From assembly GCA_937863225.1 (NCBI GenBank), contig CALMEI010000045.1, positions 1-64,000 on the forward strand: a stretch of 64,000 bases of DNA. The letters run 5' to 3'. Shown here in pieces: positions 52,276 through 61,526 of this stretch. The translations under genes were made by a program, and so were the position numbers. Numbering within the stretch: position 1 is the stretch's first letter; each line of letters opens with the position of its first letter. The DNA comes from an uncultured Polaromonas sp. (lineage in GTDB: Bacteria > Pseudomonadota > Gammaproteobacteria > Burkholderiales > Burkholderiaceae_C). Below the pieces are notes generated by a model, which did not search any database, had not been told where the DNA came from, and saw nothing but the letters and a program-made list of their open reading frames with translations.

Positions 52276-52991
52276 GCTAAAACTCCTTGTTCATTACCAT
52301 GCGCTCTTGTTGCTCCCGAACTCTGAGATGTTGTTGTTTTCACAAAATGGATGGCCTGTTCTTGTCCAGGCTTGGTTTGTCCTTTTACAGAGCAACCATC
52401 AAAAGCCACAGGTTCTTCCCAAGCCTCGTCTATTGGTGTGTCAGCGATGATTTTGACGGCATGGGCGTTCTCACCAGCTAGTTCTAGTAATGCCCCGAGA
52501 ATGCTTGCGTAGGGGCTGTTGCGCTGTTGCAGCGCATTGAAAATCGCATTGAAGATGTGAGCCATTTCGACTAAAAAGGCGCGTGCTTCTTGGGGGGGCT
52601 GTGTAGAAACAAACTCAAGTACAACGGGTAAGTAATCTGGCATTTCATCCGGTCCGAGAAATAGGCCAGCCTTTTCATAAGTTTGTGCTAAATCAATCAT
52701 GGCTGGACCGCGGTCACGCGAATCACCATGTACATGTTCAAACAAATGCAGTGAAGTAGAGTGACCTTTGTCAAACAGCTGTACGTACTCCGCTTCATTT
52801 TCAAGGGCCTCGCCATTTTGTAATATTTGAATGAGAGTTGTCAGTTCCGTCAGACGATTTTCTGGCAAGGCGTTTTCAACAAGCAAAGCCGATAGCATGT
52901 CCGGTAAATGTTGCCTAAGTTCGGCATCAGGATAGGCTAACAATCTGGCCAAAACGCGCAGACTGATGGATGTATTTTTAAGTTTACTCAT
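52272..52991 (-). CDS. narJ: Nitrate reductase assembly chaperone NarJ
   Basis: 239 residues, soluble TorD/DmsD-family chaperone that holds NarG until the molybdenum cofactor is inserted. Characteristic segments: LARLLAYPDAELRQHLPD at the N-terminus, SLHLFEHVHGDSRDRGPAM (near 77-96) and EMPDYLPVVLEFVS (near 122). Overlaps narI by 4 bases and follows narH by 3 bases. The C-terminal tail of about 40 residues is low-complexity. Confidence 0.94.
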   Translation of the reverse strand: MSKLKNTSISLRVLARLLAYPDAELRQHLPDMLSALLVENALPENRLTELTTLIQILQNGEALENEAEYVQLFDKGHSTSLHLFEHVHGDSRDRGPAMIDLAQTYEKAGLFLGPDEMPDYLPVVLEFVSTQPPQEARAFLVEMAHIFNAIFNALQQRNSPYASILGALLELAGENAHAVKIIADTPIDEAWEEPVAFDGCSVKGQTKPGQEQAIHFVKTTTSQSSGATRAHGNEQGVLA

Positions 52992-52994
52992 GAT

Positions 52995-54518
52995 TTACAC
53001 CTGTGCCTTAATGGGAATAGTGCGACGCTTTGAGGTACCAAATAAACTCACTTCACTATCGCCGTCAGAACAACCATTGCCCATCGAGAAGCCACAACCT
53101 CCACGGACATCAAACGTATTTTCAGCATACTCGCGATGTGTGCTTGGAATTACAAAGCGGTCTTCATAATTTGCAATGGCCATGATTTGATACATTTCTT
53201 CGACTTCTGCTTGCGTCAAGTTGACTTGATCCAAAGCAGCAGTATTAACTTTGCCATCGACATGCTTAGCACGTTGGAAGGCTCGCATCGCCAACATTCG
53301 TTCGAGTGCTTTTTCAACTGGTGCTGTATCACCAGCTGTTAACAAATTTGCTAAGTATTTGACTGGAATTCGTAACTGCTTCACATCAGGAATTTCTCCG
53401 TTGATGCCAATGTCACCCGAATGGGCGGCAGCACTTATTGGTGATAAAGGTGGCACATACCAGACCATTGGCATCGTGCGATATTCTGGATGCAGGGGTA
53501 AAGCCACTTTCCAATCAACAGCCATTTTGTAAACTGGACTTTTTCGTGCAGACTCTAACCATGCTTCAGGTATGCCATCGCGCCGCGCTTGTGCAATGAC
53601 TTCTGGATCGTGCGGATCAAGAAACACATCGAGTTGCGCTTGGTATAAATCGCGATCGTGTTCGACGCTTGATGCGGCCTCAATTTTGTCCGCATCATAA
53701 AGTAATACGCCTAAATAACGAATGCGTCCCACACAGGTTTCTGAACAAACAGTGGGCTGACCAGCTTCTATACGGGGGTAGCAAAAAATGCATTTTTCAG
53801 CTTTGCCCGATTTCCAGTTGTAGTAAATTTTCTTATAAGGACAACCGCTGACACACATCCTCCAACCACGACATTTGTCTTGGTCAATTAGCACAATCCC
53901 GTCTTCTTCGCGCTTATAGATAGAGCCAGATGGGCAGCTTGCAACACACGCTGGATTTAAGCAATGTTCACACAGCCGAGGTAAATACATCATGAATGTG
54001 TTTTCAAATTGACCATAAATGTCTTTTTGAATTTCATCAAAATTTTTATCTTTGCTTCGTTTGGAAAATTCTCCGCCTAAGATTTCTTCCCAATTTGGTC
54101 CCCATTCAATTTTTTCCATGCGCTTACCTGTAATTAAGCTGCGTGGCCTTGCAGTAGGTGCTGCCTTGGACTCTGGGGCTGAATGAAGATGGTCGTAGTC
54201 AAAGGTAAATGGTTCGTAGTAGTCGTCTATCTGTGGCAAATTTGGATTTGCAAATATACGCATCAGCAGTTTCCATTTCGCACCTTGTCGTGGTTCAATT
54301 TTTCCGTTTGCCTTGCGTACCCAGCCTCCATTCCACTTGTCTTGGTTCTCCCATTCTTTAGGGTATCCAATCCCAGGTTTGCTTTCGACATTGTTAAACC
54401 ATGCGTATTCCATACCGGGCCGACTGGTCCAAACATTTTTACAAGTGACAGAGCAAGTGTGACAACCAATGCACTTGTCCAAATTCAACACCATGCCGAT
54501 TTGTGCGCGAACTTTCAT
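52995..54518 (-). CDS. narH: Nitrate reductase beta subunit NarH
   Basis: 507 residues, electron-transfer subunit with three 4Fe-4S and one 3Fe-4S clusters. Cysteine motifs: CIGCHTCSVTC (16-26), CEHCLNPACVASC (near 183), CRGWRMCVSGC (Trp instead of Cys marks the 3Fe-4S site, near 217) and CIFCYPRIEAGQPTVCSETC (near 240). Overlaps narG by 4 bases (ATGA). Confidence 0.97.
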   Translation of the reverse strand: MKVRAQIGMVLNLDKCIGCHTCSVTCKNVWTSRPGMEYAWFNNVESKPGIGYPKEWENQDKWNGGWVRKANGKIEPRQGAKWKLLMRIFANPNLPQIDDYYEPFTFDYDHLHSAPESKAAPTARPRSLITGKRMEKIEWGPNWEEILGGEFSKRSKDKNFDEIQKDIYGQFENTFMMYLPRLCEHCLNPACVASCPSGSIYKREEDGIVLIDQDKCRGWRMCVSGCPYKKIYYNWKSGKAEKCIFCYPRIEAGQPTVCSETCVGRIRYLGVLLYDADKIEAASSVEHDRDLYQAQLDVFLDPHDPEVIAQARRDGIPEAWLESARKSPVYKMAVDWKVALPLHPEYRTMPMVWYVPPLSPISAAAHSGDIGINGEIPDVKQLRIPVKYLANLLTAGDTAPVEKALERMLAMRAFQRAKHVDGKVNTAALDQVNLTQAEVEEMYQIMAIANYEDRFVIPSTHREYAENTFDVRGGCGFSMGNGCSDGDSEVSLFGTSKRRTIPIKAQV

Positions 54519-57500
54519 ACGTTTACTCCTTCTCCAGTAGTTGCGGCCTCATCGTCGAGCCAATCCACTTTGTTCATTTTTCGCACCAGAACGAATTCAT
54601 CGCGGTTCGTACCGATAGTTCCGTAATAGTTGAAGCCGTAACTGAATTGGGCATAGCCACCAATCATGTGGGTGGGTTTGAGCACAATACGTGTCACGGA
54701 GTTATGAATACCACCGCGCGCGCCGGTGATTTCAGATCCAGGTACGTTCACAATTTTTTCTTGCGCGTGGTACATCATCACCATCCCGGGTTTAACACGT
54801 TGACTGACCACTGCACGCGCAGTGATGGCGCCATTGATGTTAAAAAGCTCAACCCAATCGTTGTCAACAATGCCTGCTCGCTTGGCATCATCTTCACTCA
54901 ACCAGATGACGGGACCACCTCGGTTGAGGGTCAACATATGCAAGTTGTCACTGTAGGTGGAATGGATGCCCCATTTTTGATGAGGTGTGATGAAATTCAA
55001 TGAAATTTCAGTATTACCATTCGGTTTGATATTGTGTATACCCGCAGTGGTTTTCAAATCAACGGGTGGTCTGTAGCTGCTAAATCCTTCTCCGAACGCA
55101 GTCATCCAAGGGTGATCCATGTAGAACTGTTGCCGTCCAGTTAGAGTGCGCCATGGTATTAATTCATGCACATTGGTGTAACCGGCGTTATATGAGACGG
55201 TTTCAGATTCAATGCCACTCCAAGTCGGTGAGCTGATGATTTTGCGTGGTTGCGCCTGAATGTCTCGGAAACGAATTTTTTCATCTTCACGATACAAAGC
55301 CAAGTGCGTGTGGTCAATACCCGTTTGCTTGCCCAGTGCCTCCCATGCTTTAACTGCGACATGGCCATTGGTCTCTGGAGCGAGTTGTAAAACCACTTCG
55401 CAGGCATCAATATCTGATTCGATTTTTGGCATCCCGCAAGTAACGCCTTCTGTCTTAGTTAGACCATTCAGTTGTCCTAATTGCGTGACTTCAATTTTTG
55501 TATCCCATGCGATGCCTTTGCCACCATTGCCAACTTTATTCATCAATGGGCCTAACGCAATAAAGCGTTTATAAACATTCGGATAATCGCGTTCGACGAC
55601 CGCCATATTGGGCGCTGTCTTTCCTGGAATTAAGTCGATTTCGCCTTTTTTCCAATCTTGCACACCAAAAGGCTGTGCGAGTTCAGCAGGAGAGTCGTGC
55701 ATCAGTGGCGATAGCACCATTTCGCGTTCTACACCCAAATGCCCGATGCACACTTCACTGAATTTTTTTGCAAATCCTTTATAAATTTCCCAATCACTTT
55801 TTGATTGCCACGCTGGATCTACAGCAGTCGAGAGCGGGTGGATAAAAGGATGCATATCGCTGGTGTTCAGATCGTTCTTCTCATACCAAGTGGCAGTTGG
55901 CAGCACAATATCTGAGTACAAGCACGTTGTGCTAAGGCGAAAATCTAAAGTGACGAGCAAATCAAGTTTGCCTTCTGGTGCATGCTCATGCCAAACAACT
56001 TCTTGTGGTTTCGCATCGTCCGCTCCTAAATCTTTGCCCTGCACACCATGGCTGGTACCGAGTAAATGTTTGAGGAAATATTCATGTCCCTTGCCGCTTG
56101 AACCGAGCAGATTGGAACGCCAGACAAATAAATTACGTGGCCAGTTATTTGGATGATCTGGGTCTTCGCAACTCATTTTGAGTGTGCCGTCTTTTAAGCC
56201 CTTGATCGCATATTCTTTAGGGGCAACGCCAGCAGCGGTGGCATCTTTTACAACTTGGATTGGATTGGTCTTAAGTTGTGGCGCGGATGGAAGCCAGCCC
56301 ATGCGTTCAGCACGAACGTTATAGTCGATCATGCTACCGCCGTATTTGGATTTGTCAGCCAAAGGCGATAGCACCTCTTCCATGCCCAATTTTTCATAGC
56401 GCCATTGGTCGGTATGGGCATAGAAAAAGCTGGTACTGTTTTGTTGGCGTGGTGGGCGTATCCAATCAAGTGCAAAGGCTAAAGCGGTCCAGCCTGTTTG
56501 CGGACGCAATTTTTCCTGCCCAACATAATGCGCCCAACCACCACCACTTTTACCGATACAACCGCACATCATCAACATATTGATGACACCACGGTAGTTC
56601 ATATCAGCGTGGTACCAATGGTTCATGGCCGCGCCAATGATGACCATCGACTTGCCTTGTGTTTTATCGGCATTGTCGGCAAACTGGCGTGCGACGGTGA
56701 TCAATTGGTCTCGTGGCGTGCCCGTAATACGTTCTTGCCATGCTGGTGTATAGGGGGTATCGTCGTCAAAACTGTTTGCCGCTAGTTCACCAGGAATGCC
56801 GCGTGCAACACCATAATTTGCAACTTGCAAATCAAATACGGTTGCCACCAAGGCTTCACGTTGATCGCCTTCTTTACCTAATGTAATGCGCTGTACGGGG
56901 ACGGTGCGAACCAATACATCCTTGGCGCTGTCGCCACTGGCATTGTTTGGAAAATTGTCACTTACGATGCCGCCAAAATAGGGGAAACCGACTTTGGCGG
57001 TTTCGGTGCTGGCATTTTCACCTTCGAGTACAGAGAGCTTGAGATGCACATCGCTACCATGCCGCGCCTCTTTGGCTTGCAAATTCCATTGACCTTGGTC
57101 TGCTCTGCCATCTGCACCCCAGCGGAATCCGATTGCACCTGTGGGCAAAACGACTTTACCATCGTTATTCAAGGCCACGGTTTTCCATTCCGGATTATTG
57201 GCTTGACCCAGTTTGCCATTAAAGTCACTGGCACGAACATAACGGTCTGGCACCATGACCACCTCGCCTGATGGTAAGGTTTGTTCTTTCAACATGACCA
57301 ACATCGGCATATCGGTGTAACGACGCACATAATCGTCAAAATAGGCACTGCGCTGTTTACCGCCATCGGGGAAATAGAACTCTTTTAAGATGACATGCCC
57401 CATCGCCATAGCGACAGCAGCATCCGTACCTTGTTTGGGTTTCATCCAAATGTCTGAAAGCTTGGCCACTTCAGAATAGTCCGGCGTGACAGCAACCGTT

Positions 57501-58327
57501 TTCGCACCTTTGTATCGCACTTCAGTAAAAAAATGCGCATCGGGTGTGCGTGTTTGAGGTACGTTGGATCCCCAAGCAATGATGTAGCTGGAGTTGTACC
57601 AATCAGCCGATTCGGGCACATCAGTTTGCTCGCCCCAAATTTGCGGACTAGCAGGTGGCAAGTCGCAATACCAGTCATAAAAGCTCATGCATACGCCACC
57701 GATCAAACTCAGATAACGACTGCCTGCTGCGTAGCTGACCATCGACATGGCAGGAATGGGTGAAAAGCCAATGACGCGATCTGGACCGTGCTGTTTAATG
57801 GTGTAAACGTTCGCAGCGGCAATCATTTCATTCACTTCATCCCAGCTGGAGCGCACAAAACCACCCAGCCCGCGTACGCTTTGGTATTCCTTGCGTTTGG
57901 CATCGTCTTGAGCAATGGATGACCATGCTTCAACCGGACCCAGTGTCAGGCGTGCTTCGCGCCAAAGCTTCAGTAATCGTCCGCGCACCATGGGGTACTT
58001 GACGCGGTTTGCGCTGTAAAGATACCAGCTGTAACTGGCACCCCTTGCGCAGCCACGCGGCTCATGATTAGGCATATCCCAACGTGTGCGTGGGTAGTCG
58101 GTTTGTTGGGTTTCCCACGTAACAATGCCGCCTTTGACATAAATCTTCCATGAGCATGATCCCGTGCAGTTCACACCATGTGTCGAACGCACGATTTTGT
58201 CGTGAGCCCAACGATCGCGATAGGCGTTTTCCCATGTACGGTCTTCGCCAGTAGTGACACCATGGCCATCTGAGAAAGACTCAGTTGGCTTCGAAAAGTA
58301 ATTTAATCGGTCCAGAAAGTGACTCAT
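54515..58327 (-). CDS. narG: Respiratory nitrate reductase alpha subunit NarG
   Basis: 1270-residue catalytic subunit that reduces nitrate to nitrite at a molybdo-bis(pyranopterin) centre on the cytoplasmic face. N-terminal 4Fe-4S ligands His50, Cys54, Cys58 (THGVNCTGSC) and Cys93, and the Mo-binding Asp222 (WYCDLPPASP), lie at nearly the same positions as in E. coli (49, 53, 57, 92, 222). No twin-arginine signal, as expected for the cytosolic-side NarG. First gene of narGHJI; repeat copy I separates it from narK2. Confidence 0.98.
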   Translation of the reverse strand: MSHFLDRLNYFSKPTESFSDGHGVTTGEDRTWENAYRDRWAHDKIVRSTHGVNCTGSCSWKIYVKGGIVTWETQQTDYPRTRWDMPNHEPRGCARGASYSWYLYSANRVKYPMVRGRLLKLWREARLTLGPVEAWSSIAQDDAKRKEYQSVRGLGGFVRSSWDEVNEMIAAANVYTIKQHGPDRVIGFSPIPAMSMVSYAAGSRYLSLIGGVCMSFYDWYCDLPPASPQIWGEQTDVPESADWYNSSYIIAWGSNVPQTRTPDAHFFTEVRYKGAKTVAVTPDYSEVAKLSDIWMKPKQGTDAAVAMAMGHVILKEFYFPDGGKQRSAYFDDYVRRYTDMPMLVMLKEQTLPSGEVVMVPDRYVRASDFNGKLGQANNPEWKTVALNNDGKVVLPTGAIGFRWGADGRADQGQWNLQAKEARHGSDVHLKLSVLEGENASTETAKVGFPYFGGIVSDNFPNNASGDSAKDVLVRTVPVQRITLGKEGDQREALVATVFDLQVANYGVARGIPGELAANSFDDDTPYTPAWQERITGTPRDQLITVARQFADNADKTQGKSMVIIGAAMNHWYHADMNYRGVINMLMMCGCIGKSGGGWAHYVGQEKLRPQTGWTALAFALDWIRPPRQQNSTSFFYAHTDQWRYEKLGMEEVLSPLADKSKYGGSMIDYNVRAERMGWLPSAPQLKTNPIQVVKDATAAGVAPKEYAIKGLKDGTLKMSCEDPDHPNNWPRNLFVWRSNLLGSSGKGHEYFLKHLLGTSHGVQGKDLGADDAKPQEVVWHEHAPEGKLDLLVTLDFRLSTTCLYSDIVLPTATWYEKNDLNTSDMHPFIHPLSTAVDPAWQSKSDWEIYKGFAKKFSEVCIGHLGVEREMVLSPLMHDSPAELAQPFGVQDWKKGEIDLIPGKTAPNMAVVERDYPNVYKRFIALGPLMNKVGNGGKGIAWDTKIEVTQLGQLNGLTKTEGVTCGMPKIESDIDACEVVLQLAPETNGHVAVKAWEALGKQTGIDHTHLALYREDEKIRFRDIQAQPRKIISSPTWSGIESETVSYNAGYTNVHELIPWRTLTGRQQFYMDHPWMTAFGEGFSSYRPPVDLKTTAGIHNIKPNGNTEISLNFITPHQKWGIHSTYSDNLHMLTLNRGGPVIWLSEDDAKRAGIVDNDWVELFNINGAITARAVVSQRVKPGMVMMYHAQEKIVNVPGSEITGARGGIHNSVTRIVLKPTHMIGGYAQFSYGFNYYGTIGTNRDEFVLVRKMNKVDWLDDEAATTGEGVNV

Positions 58328-58344
58328 AATTTGCCTCGCTTACT

Positions 58345-58411
58345 TAAAATATGATAAAAATATGCCTTCATGCAGCGTATTTGTTGCCTATACTGCTATC
58401 AAATGCATAGC
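58345..58411 (-). repeat. Dispersed palindromic repeat, copy I
   Basis: Minus-strand reading GCTATGCATTTGATAGC, then AGGCAACAAATACGC and an AT-rich arm (GGCATATTTTTATCATATT). It lies in the 99-base gap between narK2 and narG, both transcribed on the minus strand. Confidence 0.82.
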
Positions 58412-58426
58412 ATATAATTGCGCTGA

Positions 58427-60055
58427 TTAAGGGTTCTTGATCTCTGAACCTGAGCGCAAGTAGAACCACCAGTTCAAAATTAAACACACGGCATAAAACG
58501 CGGCAAAGCCGTACATAGCCGCTTGCGGTGTACCCGCTTTAATTTGTGCGCCAATCACCACAGGAGCGATGAAGGCACCATATGCAGCAATCGCTGAAGT
58601 CCATCCCAAAACCGGGCCAGCTTGTTGGCGATCAAATATGACGCCAATCGTGCGGAATGTAGAGCCATTGCCAATACCGCTGGCAGCAAACAACAAAACG
58701 AACAACCACATAAAGGTGCTGAAATACTGTTCTGGAGTGGCAGAAGCATATGCTTGCATCATGATGTAGCCCACTGCAGCTGAAGCGAAAACCATCACGG
58801 CAGAAATAACCTGCGTCACAATAGATCCACCTAACTTGTCAGAAATCCAGCCACCGACTGGTCGAATTAAGGCACCCACAAATGGTCCAATCCACGCGTA
58901 GGTAAGAGCCGAAGGAGCGTTGGGGTTTTTCAATGCATGTTGCATCACTCCGGCCGCATCTGGTACATGTTGAAAGCCGAAAATAACCGTGATAGCCAGT
59001 GGCAACGCCATAGAAAATCCGATGAACGAACCAAAGGTCACGATATACAGTGCAGTCATGGACCAAGTGTGTTTGTTCTTAAAAATCTCAAACTGCTTGG
59101 CAACGTTTTCTTTCATCGTGCCGAAAGCGGCCAGGCGCATGATGAAAAGTGCACTGGCGATATCAAGTGGTATAGCTACCCACATACTGATAAGACCAAG
59201 GCCTGTGGGAGCAGGTAGGTACAAGTACAAACCTAAAATCGCTGGAATGAATGCCAACGTATAGAGGTAAACAATCTTGGCAAATGCGGCAATAGGACTC
59301 CCTGTATTGGGCGAAACTGCTTTGATATTGTTCATACCAAACCAGCAAAATAATGACAAAGGCACCAATGAAAGCACCCATGCAAAGCCAGCGTTCTGAA
59401 TCCAAGTGGGTGTTCCCGCAGCAATTTTTCCGAAAATCCAGCCACTGTCTTTAATTAGCTTTAATGACTCACCACCAAAACTGCCTAGCAAACTAATGGT
59501 CATGACAAATGGAATAACAATTTGCATGGTTGTGACGCCAAAATTACCAAGACCCGCATTCAAACCTAAACCCGTACCCTGTAATCGCTTAGGAAAAAAG
59601 GTGCTGATGTTTGACATGGAGCTGGCAAAATTACCGCCGCCAACGCCAGACCACAATGCCATTAATTGAAATGCCCAAAGTGGCCAATCTTTGTGTTGCA
59701 ACACAACACCTGTACCAATAGCAGGGGCCAGTAGCATGGCAGTGGTAAGGAATATCGTATTTCTTCCGCCAGCTAAACGGATCAAAAAGGAGGCAGGGAT
59801 ACGCATGGTGGCACCCGAAATACCTGCAATAGCCGTTAAGGTAAACAGCTCGGCTTGCGTAAAGGGAAATCCCAAGTTCAGCATTTGAACCGTGATAATC
59901 CCCCACATACCCCACACGGCAAATCCACACAACAGAGCTGGTATCGAAATCCATAAATTTCGGTACGCAATCTTTTTACCAGTTGCCTCCCAAAATTTTT
60001 CGTCCTCTGGACGCCAATCAGGAATATCTGCATTTAATGAAGTAGAGTTTTTCAT
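58427..60055 (-). CDS. narK2: Nitrate/nitrite transporter NarK2 (MFS, antiporter type)
   Basis: 542 residues, major facilitator of the NarK family. Family signatures: GGGNFASSMSNISTFFPKRLQG (near 143-165, nitrate signature in TM5) and GNGSTFRTIGVIF (near 470, second signature), with TGKKIAYRNLWISIP at the start as in E. coli NarK. Residues about 260-345 contain an extra segment of about two spans (AKIVYLYTLAFIPAILGLY and GLISMWVAIPLDIASALF) that E. coli NarK (463) lacks. Probably exchanges nitrate for nitrite. Follows narK1 by 31 bases. Confidence 0.88.
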   Translation of the reverse strand: MKNSTSLNADIPDWRPEDEKFWEATGKKIAYRNLWISIPALLCGFAVWGMWGIITVQMLNLGFPFTQAELFTLTAIAGISGATMRIPASFLIRLAGGRNTIFLTTAMLLAPAIGTGVVLQHKDWPLWAFQLMALWSGVGGGNFASSMSNISTFFPKRLQGTGLGLNAGLGNFGVTTMQIVIPFVMTISLLGSFGGESLKLIKDSGWIFGKIAAGTPTWIQNAGFAWVLSLVPLSLFCWFGMNNIKAVSPNTGSPIAAFAKIVYLYTLAFIPAILGLYLYLPAPTGLGLISMWVAIPLDIASALFIMRLAAFGTMKENVAKQFEIFKNKHTWSMTALYIVTFGSFIGFSMALPLAITVIFGFQHVPDAAGVMQHALKNPNAPSALTYAWIGPFVGALIRPVGGWISDKLGGSIVTQVISAVMVFASAAVGYIMMQAYASATPEQYFSTFMWLFVLLFAASGIGNGSTFRTIGVIFDRQQAGPVLGWTSAIAAYGAFIAPVVIGAQIKAGTPQAAMYGFAAFYAVCLILNWWFYLRSGSEIKNP

Positions 60056-60086
60056 TGTGTACTTTCTATTTAAGTGAAATCTGGAT

Positions 60087-61337
60087 TCACGTGGCTTGAA
60101 GTTTGGTTTTACCTGTCATCAGGTCACGGCCGCGAACTTCAGTCCAATACATCCAAATCAAAGAAACCCAGACCACGCCGTACATCAACATGAAAGCTGA
60201 TGAACGAACACCCGTGAGATCCATCAAAGCGCCAAACATGATGGGCAGAACAAAGCCGCCTAGACCACCTGCTAAGCCAACAATGCCGCTGACTGCACCA
60301 ATGTTTCCGGTGTAATCGTCGCTGATGTATTTGAAAACACTGGCTTTGCCAAAGGCCCATGCAATGCCTAATATGAACATGAGTCCTGTGAAGAGATACA
60401 CGTTCAGTCCGATATGAAAAGTTTTAGGTCCTGTGGTTGTCATGATGGTGAAATCGGTTTGTGGATAGCTCAACAAGAAGAGGCAAATCCAACTCACCCA
60501 CATCACCCACCACGTCACACTGTGCGCACCCCATTTGTCTGATAACCAACCACCTACTGCACGCAAGACACCACCAGGCAAAGAGAAGACAGCAGCTAAT
60601 AGGGCGGCAGTACGAATGTCCAAACCAAACTCACCTACGTAATACTGCACCATCCACAATGCCAAAGCGACGTAGCCGCCAAAGACTATGCTGTAGTACT
60701 GGCAGTACTTGATGACTTTGGGGTCTTTGAGTAGTTTCAGTTGGTCACTGAATTTAACGTTGCTGGGCACCAAATGTTTAGGATCGCTGTAACTAAAAAA
60801 CCAAAACAGCACGACCGTGACAAGCATGATGATGGCGTAAACCTGTGGCACCATGGTCCACCCAAATGCGACTACCAAGGCCGGCGCTACAAACTTATTG
60901 ACTGCGGAGCCAGAATTACCCGCACCGTAAACGCCCATCGCAAAACCTTGCTGATTTCTGGGAAACCAACGAGCCACATAAGGTGTTCCAACAGAAAATG
61001 AGCCTCCTGCAAGACCGACGAATAAGCCTATGAATAAGAAATGCCAATATTCGGTGGCATACGACATGAGCCAAATGGCTGGTACGGTGATGGCCATCAG
61101 GACGGTCATCACAATACGTCCACCATATCGATCTGTCCATATGCCCAGAGGCACGCGAATTAAAGATCCAGTAAGCACAGGTGTTGCTGTGAGCAAACCA
61201 AACTCTGTCGCGTTCAGGCCTAACGCCTTCTTAATGGGAATGCCAATCACGCCAAACATCATCCACACCATAAAACACACGGTAAATGCCAGAGTGCTTA
61301 CTATGAGTACTGATAAAGCTTGTCCTCTGTTAGTCAT
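60087..61337 (-). CDS. narK1: Nitrate transporter NarK1 (MFS, proton-symport type)
   Basis: 416 residues, 12-span nitrate permease of the NarK1 type. Signatures: MVWMMFGVIGIPIKKALGL (TM1), GGSFSVGTPYVARWFPRNQQGFAMG (near 104-128) and GNIGAVSGIVGLAGGLGGF. The tandem with a NarK2-type protein is usual; together they start nitrate uptake and then exchange. I chose ATG 61337 for AGGAG at 7 bases; the frame runs 12 codons further. Control signals lie in the 189 bases upstream. Confidence 0.9.
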   Translation of the reverse strand: MTNRGQALSVLIVSTLAFTVCFMVWMMFGVIGIPIKKALGLNATEFGLLTATPVLTGSLIRVPLGIWTDRYGGRIVMTVLMAITVPAIWLMSYATEYWHFLFIGLFVGLAGGSFSVGTPYVARWFPRNQQGFAMGVYGAGNSGSAVNKFVAPALVVAFGWTMVPQVYAIIMLVTVVLFWFFSYSDPKHLVPSNVKFSDQLKLLKDPKVIKYCQYYSIVFGGYVALALWMVQYYVGEFGLDIRTAALLAAVFSLPGGVLRAVGGWLSDKWGAHSVTWWVMWVSWICLFLLSYPQTDFTIMTTTGPKTFHIGLNVYLFTGLMFILGIAWAFGKASVFKYISDDYTGNIGAVSGIVGLAGGLGGFVLPIMFGALMDLTGVRSSAFMLMYGVVWVSLIWMYWTEVRGRDLMTGKTKLQAT

Positions 61338-61420
61338 GTCATACTCCTTTTTTGTATGACTAACTTTATTCAAATCAGCTTGGTGTTTGTATCCCTCTGT
61401 AGTCTGGCTAGAGGGGGTGT

Positions 61421-61466
61421 CTGTCGAACTAGACCGACAGTGTTGCTGGTAGTTCGATAGAACTAC
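61421..61466 (-). promoter_or_regulatory. Two hairpins with competing pairing in the narK1 leader
   Basis: On the minus strand, GTAGTTC-TATC-GAACTAC (61466-61449, 7-bp stem) is followed by CTGTCG-n8-CGACAG (61440-61421). The 3' half of the first (CGAACTA) can instead pair with TAGTTCG of the second, so the two structures compete. No T-run follows. It is about 85 bases before the narK1 ATG. Confidence 0.45.
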
Positions 61467-61489
61467 AGCATGCGGTTTATGCGCAAGAA

Positions 61490-61503
61490 TTGCGCTAAGT
61501 CAA
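61490..61503. promoter_or_regulatory. Candidate FNR/Dnr-type site upstream of narK1
   Basis: TTGCGCTAAGTCAA (TTGACTTAGCGCAA on the minus strand) keeps TTG and CAA at the conserved spacing of TTGAT-N4-ATCAA. If centred at about -41.5 it would place the start of transcription near 61455. It lies about 155 bases before the narK1 ATG. Confidence 0.45.
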
Positions 61504-61526
61504 AAACAAAGAAATAGACTGGGGTA

